From the NCBI GenBank assembly GCA_009760855.2, contig WPIO01000001.1:10478501-10542500 (forward strand): a stretch of 64,000 nt of DNA, written 5' to 3'. Positions 43,240 through 54,200 of this stretch are shown here, piece by piece. This DNA is from Cristatella mucedo. Lineage: Eukaryota > Bryozoa > Phylactolaemata > Cristatellidae. Within the stretch, counting starts at the first letter, position 1, and each line of letters starts with the position of its first letter. Under the pieces are notes generated by a model, which saw nothing but the letters and a program-made list of their open reading frames with translations, was not told where the DNA came from and searched no databases. A program made the position numbers and the translations under genes.

Positions 43240-45264
43240 TCAAATTTCATGTTGCTGTGCTTCGACGCCCGATGCACGTACTGCAATCAATTCTAGTTCC
43301 CTCAAATCCGCCACAAATCAGCTTCGCACAGCTCCAAAAAGTTTGGAATACCAAACTACGCTACACTTAAAATATACCCAGAAAATTTTGCGAGATTTTG
43401 CTCACGCGTTCTCATGAAGTCCACTAAAATAATTTTGCAGTGGCCCAGGCCAATACCACAATCTACTGCATTCTACTGCCCAACGAAATAAATTCTGTTT
43501 GAAAAGCCCCCTTTTTGATTGCATATGACAGCACACTCTGCGACAATTGCACTTAATGCAATCGACTGCAATAGCCCGTGTCGATACCACAATTCACTTC
43601 AATCCACCGCAAAAAAATCGAAATAGATTTCGCCGAGCTCCAGTCTTATTGCATATTAAACTGCATTGTGCTGTGTGCACGACCACGTAAATCTTAAAAA
43701 AACTGCATCCTCGCACTGTGGCAATGGGGGGCGATGGCCTGAAATGATCTGGGAAACTACTGCAATCCTCTTTATTCCACTGTAAGTCATCGAGATCGCG
43801 AAGCTCTAATTGACACTTGCATATAGGACTAGACTCAGTTCAAAGTGCACCCATAAAATTTCGTTCTATTGTTCACACCTCATGAAATGCACTGCAATCG
43901 ACCACAACGGCCCGGCCCCATACCAAAATCCACCTCAATCCGCTGCAATCCGCCGCACAGCGACCAGAACACGTACTAAAAGCTCTAATTACGATTGCAC
44001 GCCGCTCTAGTATGCGATTATTGTGTATTCGCACAACTTCATTGTAATTGCCTCGACCGTTCTGCAGCAATGCACTACAATCGACTGCAACTGCCTGGGC
44101 CAATACCAAAATTTACAGCAATCTGATAAAAAATGCCCCGAACTCGGTTTCGGAATGCTCCAGTTTTGAATACATGTTACAAAGCACACTGGTTAACGTT
44201 AACCACATCATTTAAGTAATTTCGCTCGAACAGTCTTGGGCAATGCATGGCAATCAACGGCTCGGCTCGAAGAAGCAATCCGCTAAAATTCGTGGCAAGT
44301 CGACCACAAATTGGCTGCACAAAGTGCCAATTGTCTTCGCATTTCACATTTCGTTGTGCTAGAAGTGAAACAAAAGCACTTTAAAGCTATTTTGCACGTT
44401 AATTACCAACAATGCATGGCAATCGACAGCACTATAGCAGGACCAATACCAAAACCCATTGCAAATCGACGAGAAATCGGCTGCACCAAGCTCCAATTCT
44501 CATTCCAAGTAACATCTCACTGCTTGCGAACATACTTTCAACCAGCTCTGACCGTTCAATCTTGGGAAATTCATGGCAACCGACGGCAATGACCCGAGAA
44601 AATACGGCAATCCATTAGGATCCATCACAAATCACTGAAAAGTGACTGGGCCAAGATCACATTTATCTTACCCGTCAAAGCGAACTGTGTTTAAAGTACA
44701 ATCACATCCTTTCAAACCAATCGTGCACGTACAATCGCGAGCAATTAATGAATGGCAATCGACAGCAATGGCTTTGCCCAATACCCCAATTCGGGGGAAA
44801 TTGGCAGCTCGGAAGCCTCAATTGTCATTACATATAACTTACCGCTCGTCCAAAGTAAACCTTGGAATTTTCAAGATGTTTTGCTAGTTAACTGTCACCA
44901 ATGCACGGCAATCCACAACAACGGTAGGGGCCGATAGCACAATCCGTGAAAAATTGACAAGATTGACTGCAATAAACTTGTACCCAGGCTAGGTTCGGCA
45001 GCGTGGCCGGAGTACGGAGGGCTTGGCGGAAAATAGCTTCTTACCCCTTGAACTCGGCTAAAAACTGCAACCCTGATTCCATTTAACATGTACCCGTGTG
45101 CGCGCATAATTTGCATCCATTGTGCGACTTCAGTCGACGGCAACGAGCGGCAATCAGAGGCAATGGCCCGGGGAAATACGCTAAGCCACAACGGTCCGTT
45201 ACAAAGGACTGACATGTGCTGAGAGAAGCTCCAACTTTTCTTGCGTATTGCACTACACTGCATT
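43240..45264 (+). repeat. Diverged tandem satellite, about 170-bp unit
   Basis: The phrase GGCAATCGACNGCAATGGCC, followed by CCAATACCNCAATCC and GCAAATC, recurs near 43556, 43725, 43886, 44067, 44241, 44410, 44571, 44748, 44899 and 45139, mostly 150-180 bp apart (one gap of about 240). A second conserved half reads AAGCTCCAATTCTCATTGC and ACTGCATCCTTTTAAAC. Units differ by perhaps a quarter of positions. Within the first half, CAAT/CAAA words recur at about 10-bp steps. No frame is conserved, so it is not coding. It resumes at 47080 and 47453. Confidence 0.85.
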
Positions 45265-47079
<1,815 letters not shown>

Positions 47080-47298
47080 TATTAAAACTGCATCCACATC
47101 CTTTTAAACGATCAACAAAGTCACAATCGAGGGCCATGCATGAATATCAACGGCCACGGTCCGGCCTCTACCGCAATCTGTTTCAAATTTGCTGGAAATC
47201 GGCTGTTTGAATTTGTAATTTTCCTACCACATAACGCTCACCGAGGGCACCCATTCTGTCATTTAGCGCTTTCAACCTTAAATAAATAAATAAATCCT
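47080..47298 (+). repeat. Satellite, continued
   Basis: ACTGCATCCACATCCTTTTA, then GGCCATGCATGAATATCAAC and CCGCAATCTG, continue the unit interrupted at 45264. Confidence 0.75.
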
Positions 47299-47452
47299 AA
47301 CTGATTAAACAGCCTCTTTTTGTATAGCAACAGAAGAGCCTATATGGCTATCACCACCGCTTGCAGTGGAGATACAGGGTTACCCACCGCAGGAATCGAA
47401 CCCACGACCTCGGTACCGAGGTCGTGAAAGCAACCGCCATACCTAGAGTGCC
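47299..47452 (-). repeat. SINE-A copy inserted in the satellite
   Basis: The minus strand reads GGTATGGCGGTTGCTTTCAC, GACCTCGGTACCGAGGTCGT, GGGTTCGATTCCTGC (box B), then the hairpin body and TTCTGTTGCTATACAAAAAG. Confidence 0.85.
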
Positions 47453-47690
47453 TTGGCAATGCAAGGCAATCGCCGGCGCTTGCCTGAGACAATACTGCAA
47501 TCTATGAGTGTCCGTTACAGTTACAAACAAAGCAGGTGGGAGAAGATCCCATTTTTCTTGCGTATTACAGTGCTCGGTATTAAAAGGGCAACCGCATCCT
47601 TTTAACCAATCGCGAACGGAATTCGAGGGCAATGTACGGCAATCGACGTTCACGGCTTGGGAAAATACGGGAATCTACCCATTGTAAGTG
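47453..47690 (+). repeat. Satellite, last units
   Basis: CAATGCAAGGCAATCGCCGG and, 173 bp on, CAATGTACGGCAATCGACGT continue the satellite; it fades after about 47690. Confidence 0.75.
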
Positions 47691-47846
47691 CACATACTCA
47701 ATTCTAGTCGTGAGACTAGGCGTATGCTTTAGGTGATCGGACCAAGTGAGGGAGAACTGTGGTTAGGTGAAAAAACATGTCGCAGCTCTGAAGATTGACC
47801 ATTATGTTATATTTATTCTATATTATTGGTATTAGTATTACAAGTT

Positions 47847-47919
47847 GCCGTGGTAGCGCAGCAGGCAGCGCGTGAGTCTCATAATCTCAAGGTCGTGAGT
47901 TCGATCCTCACCCAGGGCA
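47847..47919 (+). tRNA. tRNA-Met (CAT), elongator type
   Basis: This 73-nt cloverleaf follows animal elongator tRNA-Met closely. The D arm TAGCGCAGCAGG is a perfect box A. The anticodon loop CTCATAA carries CAT. The T arm GTGAG-TTCGATC-CTCAC contains box B. The acceptor stem GCCGTGG/CCAGGGC has one G-G mismatch at the fourth pair, and the discriminator base is A. There is no intron. A T5 run three bases past the end is a normal Pol III terminator, so this looks like a real gene and not a SINE head. Confidence 0.88.
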
Positions 47920-47922
47920 AAG

Positions 47923-47927
47923 TTTTT
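47923..47927 (+). terminator. Pol III terminator of tRNA-Met
   Basis: TTTTT, three bases after the discriminator base. Confidence 0.75.
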
Positions 47928-48044
47928 ATTACTAAATACCCTGCAATAATTGGTTTGATAAGTGCTTTACTACATGCTGCTGTAGTGTTCTAGGTGCGGT
48001 GCAAGGACATCATCAATGACCTTACGACGGACTGTGTAAATGCA

Positions 48045-48385
48045 AGATCCTTGGCGACAGAAGCTATAGCTCCGCAGGTCCCAGACTGTGGAGGTCGGTT
48101 CCACAATTCTTACTCAACGATAACTACTCTCCTACTGCCGACTATGGCTCATCGTTTTCAGCGATCCTGAGCTGCTACTATCATGCTACTCACCACCTCA
48201 ACTGCTCTCCTGACTCTGCTGTGCTTCCCATTTTAATTTCGTTGCGTGAGATGAAGTATGTTGGCTGCCGAATGTTTACCGAAAGCGCTTAGGCTGTGAG
48301 TGGGCTATACAAAACTCTCCTGCGTAACGCACACATAGTTTTCATGTCTTTACGGCTTTCTGGAGTTAAAGGTGGAGATAAATTA
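48045..48385 (+). repeat. LINE-2f 3' fragment
   Basis: GCTCCGCAGGTCCCAGACTG, TACTCACCACCTCAACTGCT and GTTGCGTGAGATGAAGTATG match 5440-5765 closely. Confidence 0.75.
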
Positions 48386-48526
48386 CATTAGGCAGGCCTA
48401 CAGTTGGTTTTGCTGTTGGTGATATAGCTAGAAATTATGTAGTTCCTTTTTTAATGAGCCTACAGTGACTTTTTGCAGGGACCCCAAACGTCGCCAATAA
48501 GGACAACTAATTGGGTGCCGCATTGA

Positions 48527-48642
48527 CAGGGGCGGAGCCAGAGTTTTCAGGTTGGGGCAAGGTCAATATTTTCAGGTGGGGTGGGCGAGGTACACTGCTC
48601 CTGCCCCTTGGGCTTATGGAATTTTGCCCGAGGATTTATGCA
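48527..48642 (+). mobile_element. Truncated hAT-type element end
   Basis: Begins CAGGGGCGGAGCCAGAG, a widespread hAT terminal repeat, then GTTGGGGCAAGGTC. It is cut off by SINE-A sequence near 48643. Confidence 0.45.
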
Positions 48643-48746
48643 GGGTCCTTTATCGCCGTTGCAAGCAGTGATGGTAGCCGTAAAGACCCTTTCGTCGCTA
48701 TACAAAAGAGGCCGTTGAAGCAGCTAGTCGACTGTTCTGATAAAGA
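48643..48746 (+). repeat. SINE-A 3' part
   Basis: CTTTATCGCCGTTGCAAGCA, GTGATGGTAGCCGTAAAGAC and TCGCTATACAAAAG match the SINE-A body; the tRNA-like head is missing. Confidence 0.75.
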
Positions 48747-48769
48747 CTAATAACAATAAATTTCCTTTT

Positions 48770-48848
48770 CAGCAAACGTAAAGCACCTAGAACGAGATCA
48801 AGTTCTCTGATTACGCTTTATCAAGTGTTATTATTATTATTATTTGTA
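48770..48848 (+). repeat. LINE-1f 3' tail
   Basis: GCAAACGTAAAGCACCTAGA, AAGTTCTCTG and CGCTTTATCAAGTG end in (TTA)n at 48828-48845. Confidence 0.8.
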
Positions 48849-48935
48849 AAGTGACCTAAGAGAACCATCTCTCTCTTTGTCGTCATTTTAACATTTGTTG
48901 GAAAGGAAGCATGATCAAATAGTTAGTGGATTGAT
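48838..48935 (-). repeat. Second LINE-1f tail in opposite orientation
   Basis: Directly past the ATT run, the minus strand shows a diverged hairpin (AGAGATGGTTCTCTTAGG) and upstream sequence like that of 985-1165. The two tails share the ATT array. Confidence 0.6.
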
Positions 48936-48949
48936 AGCTGACAGTTGTT

Positions 48950-49000
48950 TTGATAGCCATTGACCATTGACCTGACCATTGAGCCATTGACCATTAACAG
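48950..49000. repeat. Short (CATTGAC)n-type tandem
   Basis: CCATTGACCATTGACCTGAC then CATTGAGCCATTGACCATTA: irregular 7-11-bp repeats. A similar, looser group lies at 56545-56590. Confidence 0.5.
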
Positions 49001-49411
49001 GTGCTGTGAATTCGAATAATTGATCTTCTCCATATATGCTAGAGGTGTGCAAATGTCAAGTCTGCCAATTAGGCATGACCGTTTTAATATCTAACAATTA
49101 GACAATTTGAACCAGCAATAACCCACAATAGAAACCAACAGTCTAGCATCCATCTGGTCTGCCAGCCGTTGTCATATCTTGGAGCCAGCCATAGTCAGTG
49201 TTCTTCAGTGTGAAGAGATAAATGATGGCTGGCCTAAATAATGTATTTTGGCCATGCCTGCCTTCCAAGGCGAGTTTTACCTTCTTGAGGACGGTAAGGA
49301 TTCCATAATTCATTATGTAGTTGTTACCAAGTGCTCCCTGGACCTCAGCTCCATGGCGGTTGACCAGTTGGGATTAAAACAAAATTGTGGCTTGGTGTAG
49401 CTGCACGCTTT

Positions 49412-49418
49412 ACACACA

Positions 49419-49456
<38 letters not shown>
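49412..49456. repeat. (CA)n microsatellite
   Basis: About 20 CA units. Confidence 0.95.
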
Positions 49457-49458
<2 letters not shown>

Positions 49459-49510
49459 TATGTAAATATAAAACGTGTGATCAAAGACATTGAAAAAGTC
49501 ATGTTACAGC

Positions 49511-49658
49511 CTGCCGAGCTGGTTTGGTCTTGCGGTTAAGGTGCTCGCCCCGACCAAGGTCTGAGAGATGTCGTGGGCTCGAGCCCCGAGGCATATGTGA
49601 AGCACCTGAATAGAGATTAGGTTCTCTTTGGGCGCTATATAAATGAATTATATTATAT
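49511..49658 (+). repeat. SINE-B, best full-length copy
   Basis: The head is GCCGAGCTGGTTTGGTCTTG, then GGTTAAGGTGCTCGCCCCGA and GTGGGCTCGAGCCCC (box B-like). The 3' part GAAGCACCTGAATAGAGATT, AGGTTCTCTTTGGGCGCTAT and an AATTATATT tail carries the same hairpin as LINE-1f. Confidence 0.85.
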
Positions 49659-49939
49659 ATTGAATGCGTTTTATAGTGTGCAGGTTGCACGGTAAAACTA
49701 TTTTCAGCATTGTCCTTTCTCTCCTCTAGCGTATTTCACTCCAGTTTAACCAGGGACACACTACCTCTACACATCTCCGAGCTAGGTTGCTAATGCACCG
49801 TTTTAACTAATCGCTAACGTATGCCTCGCATAAGCCAGTGCCTGCTTGAAGGATTGCATAACCAACTTGAAGCAAAAAAAATACACGACCTTAGTATGTT
49901 GAGATACCTGGTTTCCCTAGGTCTAATGCTCAGTCATTC

Positions 49940-50580
49940 TCGGAAAGCTCCATTACAAGTAACTACTGAAGAACTAAACATTTAAAGTTGCCTGCACAAT
50001 CATAAACCTAGCTCCTTTAAAGAGGTATGCTGTGATTGATGGAAAAACGTCTGACCAGCTGACTGATAACCATTTGCATTGATTAGAAATATTCTGATCG
50101 GAGAAGCATGCTTTTTTAGCGAAACTATTCCAGACCGAACGTAACAACTGATCAATGACAGGCTTGAATCTACTTGAGAAGGATGTCAGACCCAAGGACA
50201 GGGTTGTCATTCAAGTTGACGGCTGTGGCTCAGCATTGGGAATGCTCATTCGTAAGAGACTACAGCAAAAATATACAAGTTCTCTTGGTCTAGTGTCGCT
50301 TTCTTGAGAAGTGGCCTGACTACAGCTTTTTTGAAAGGTGCTGGGACATGACCTGAGGCTAATGACATATTAATAATGTTATTATGCATGGCAGCAGCAG
50401 AACAATGCAACGTAGGAGCAGGACAGTGGGAATAGGGTCCAGTGGACTTGTCTTCTTTGATTGAGATACGAACTTCAGGACTAGATCATTAGTAACCTGC
50501 TTAAATGTAGACATTGAGGTGCAGCCAGGAATCGGGGAATAGCATTCTAGTGGGGATGTTGTCATTTAGTGGGGCTTTGC
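49940..50580 (-). mobile_element. LINE reverse transcriptase fragment
   Basis: The minus-strand frame contains SKKTSPLDPIPTVLL, the conserved K-SPLDPIPT block at the start of CR1/L2 reverse transcriptases. Degraded sequence (SDILLK..., ...QACH) follows. The rest of the ORF is absent. Confidence 0.7.
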
Positions 50581-51093
50581 ATTGCAGCACCTGCTCATGT
50601 AGCTCAAGTAGTTAAGCTCTGCCTATAAATTCAAATCCTAAGGAGATCTTGCCTTCAGTACAGTAAGCAAGGCCATTATGCCTGGAAGGTGCATATTCAC
50701 TGTGTCCAACCATCTCCAATGCTATGCTCATGATATTCGTAACCACCTTTATCTTATCTTTCACCCAGCGATCTGCTTCCACCAACCTGGCTTGGCCTTT
50801 TACTGCTCAGATGGAAACCATAGCATGCATGCTGAAATTCAGGCATTCTGCTGTCATATATGACAAACACCTCAAAACTTATGCAACCTAAAAGGTGTGA
50901 CCGACCGGAGTGTGACTGATCACCGTAACCGACTAATAATGGTCACTGATAAACTTACTGCAGCAGTTATATTGCATTACAAATATCGCCTTCTATGAAC
51001 GCTGACCACAAACAGCTACACACAATCACGATGCTATACAATTAAATACACAGGAACATTACATATGTACACAAACTTAAGCACGGTTCCACG

Positions 51094-51213
51094 TTATAAA
51101 GACCCAGATGCAAAATCTAATATATGCTGTGCCGAGTTTGCAACCCTGGGTATTTTCGAAGACGAAGCACCGTCCTCCAGACTTGCTTCAGATGCATCTC
51201 TCTTGGAAGTGCT
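51094..51213 (-). CDS. DDA1: DDA1 terminal coding exon 5
   Basis: Residues 67-105 after TATTTTCAG. The Ser/Ala/acidic tail contains [12 protein letters not shown] and KIPRVANSA and ends FASGSL-TAA. The KRD...E.E and K..R motifs match the human C-terminus. Confidence 0.9.
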   Translation of the reverse strand, partial: STSKRDASEASLEDGASSSKIPRVANSAQHILDFASGSL

Positions 51214-54200
51214 CTGAAAATACGACAACTTCATTAAGAGTTTGTAAATCCCACAACTTTTCCCAAATAGCCAACAAAACGACATCTAACCTGTTTTTCC
51301 CATTGTTGGTGCAAATACCTGAGAAGAATACTGGTCTTCTCGGTGGTTATCACTGCAAAGAAAGTCAGCAGGTCACAGAAATGTCAAAAGATTGAAAAAG
51401 CAGCCCTGCTTGCACCATATCGCTACCTACCCTGTTCACAAGGGTAATCCTTAGTAGGTATATACACAGAGGGAGCTTTCACCTAAAAAACATTAAATAA
51501 TAAAGCATATCCATACAGTGTACTGCCGTATAAAGGTGGATGTACAAGGCATGCTGCCTAAATAGCACAAAATGAAATCGATTAACACAGAATTGTCAAT
51601 ACCAAACTGGAAACTGAGAGCAGACTTCTAAAACATCTCCGGATGTAGACAAAAGAAGAGCAAGGAAAATTGGCACTGCATTAACAAAATTAAAAACACA
51701 TGCATTGATTTTGCCATATTTGAGTAAAACCATACATCGCGCATTTTCAGCAAGGCACACATCAGTCGACCCTCATTCACACGCAGACAATATCTCTCAC
51801 CCAACATGCCTCGTTTGGAAGAAGCTGGCAAGAAGCACAAAACTAGCTTCGGGTAAATTACAGATGTCTGAGCTTTAGTCTTGGTAAACATGTGATGAAC
51901 AAAGGAACTGTTCTTTCTATGTTGTCATTACTACTGTGGAGACTAGACAAGTGTAACTAGCTGCTAGACTAAACCGTCAATAAATAGTGATACAATCGAC
52001 TTTTGTTGTGATGCCGGCCAAGCTCTTTTTTTTGACAACCTGCAATCGCGCAGCTAATAACGTCCGATCTGCATGTCTTATCGACACAGTCGCCCAGCAC
52101 AACCAGAGCTTTTATTTTTATGTGGATGAGTCGTGATGGCACACTATGTAAGGCGGTTGCTTTTCACGACCTCGGTCCTGAGGTCATGGGTTCGAATCCT
52201 GCGATGGGCGATTCTTTATCGCTGCTGCAAGCAGTGGTGATAGCCGTAAAGGCTCTTCTGTTGCTATACAAATGACTGTTAAAACAGCTAGTATTTATTT
52301 ATCTTACTTATTTATGCAGATGGCACACAGCTATACTCGTTCTTTGATCTATGCCTCTGCCTTCCAGCATTGCTGACATTTCTGCTTAGATGTCAACAAA
52401 CTTCAAATTGAATGATAACATAGCCTAGCAAGTCTTTGCAGTAACATGGCTAGTGATGAATAATGCTCAAAGACAGGACATGCTATTACCCATACATTTG
52501 TATGTTAGCTTCATGACTGCTACTATTGCATCAGGCATTGGCTGCAGGTTGAACGATACACAGTCGAAGTGGCGTGAAGGTAGGTTTTATCTTTTAACTT
52601 ACATCATTCATCCCTGACACACGATGAAGGCAAAACATAAAGACAGAGGCAGTCTGAGTTTTAAGCATGGTGTCGTTCACCACCTACTGTCATTTCTAGT
52701 TCTCTTGCTGTAATCCCAACATCTAGTCTGTGCTTGCACTAAATACCTTCGTGGCATTTCTGAGATCAGGAGTTTATAATTTTAGGATGGGGATGCAAAC
52801 CAAGCAAACAGAATAAGCGTCACTGTTAGCAAATCTGCTTACAGACTTGGTTAGAAAAAGCTGAAGTTGCACCAAAACAGTCACTGCTACTGCCCATAAC
52901 ATTAGACAGCTTTTAGACCAAAAACCAGGATAATGCAACAAGTTGATTAACATTCTTATTAGAAAGTGGGCAGGCAAGATTCATTTTGTCGGTTCCATGA
53001 TGCAGCAGGTGCACGAAAAGGCAATACAACATACTAATTCAAAACTAAAAAGGTCTTGTGTTGACATGAAAAAAAATTAAGAAAAGATAGATATTAAGGT
53101 AGCATTGAATCCTTGATGGAATCTACAAACTTCCTTACTTCTAAACCACATTAACACGAAGTATAATTTGGAAGCCCCTGATAGTCCTTTTAACAGTTTG
53201 TCTTAAAAGCTCATTTTTGTCAACTGCCATTTTGTAAAAAATTTAAATGAGTGCTATCCTCATACGTGTGAAATTACATCACTTTCAAAACTCAAGCCAT
53301 TTGTAACCACTGTTCCAGAAAGTTTCCCTGGGACGTCTGGTTCCAGCTTTATGTCATTATAATGATAGAACCACCATTCTTTCCCAGTTCTTAGTTCTGG
53401 AGTCATAATTAGCCTTTTCACGTTGGTTTCGGCAGTATTAGTTCTCCACTGTTACTTGCCTCCGCAATGAGTTATTTTACCATTAGTTCTACTAAAACAT
53501 GAAGAAATTGCCAAGCTTAGGGTATGTTAATAACCTGGCCCAGAATGTACACCGGACGTTTATTTGTAGTGGGCCAAACTAGAGAAACGACCCAAATTAG
53601 GAGGGACTACTAAACTGAAGGAAGCCACAGCTGCCATTTCAGCAAGTCGTTTCTCGTTGGTCGGCACTTCAAAACCTAAATGGAGTACAGCCATCTTAGA
53701 ATAGGCTGCCAGGTTTTCACCCTAATAGGCAAGTCAGATTAGAGAAAATTTGACCGTAGGCATTACAATTTCGATGTTGCCATCAGTCACATTGTACTGG
53801 CATGCAATTACCAAATGCAACAATCTGAAGTGGCAGTAATGTAATGCAGTGTAATAAAATCTCTATCTGCAACTGCAAAAAGTTACTAAGACTACGTGGG
53901 TGTTATGCAGGATAGTTTTATATAGTGAACTCACAACCTAATCGGCTTTCGGTACCCATTCGGTAGCCAACAGACTTCATATACCGCCACAAAGAGAAAG
54001 TGAGAAGCATAGCTGAGTCAGGAGAGCAGTTGAGGTAGTGAGTAGCATGGAAGAGCAAATGCTTGTGTCGCCAACGGTCTTTAAGTGGAGGAATGGAACA
54101 GCTAATTTATTGTCCATACAGGATCTGAGGGCACGAGGAGGCTGAAACTGGTGCAGCAGTTCAGCCAAGTATGAAGGAGCCAAGCCGTGGCAGGCCTTGT

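Larger units (their letters stand above)
47928..51093. other. Repeat-rich region between tRNA-Met and DDA1
   Basis: LINE-2f, hAT-like fragment, SINE-A, two LINE-1f tails, short CATTGAC repeats, CA microsatellite, SINE-B and a LINE RT fragment follow one another (each listed separately). No gene is recognised; 50585-51093 shows nothing. Confidence 0.6.

Noticed and set aside
47297-47455. tRNA genes at SINE-A heads (also 32588-32751, 52130-52292, 3997-4140)
   Set aside because: Box B is clear, but the acceptor and anticodon stems do not pair properly, there is no T-run terminator, and a common non-tRNA body follows. They are SINEs.
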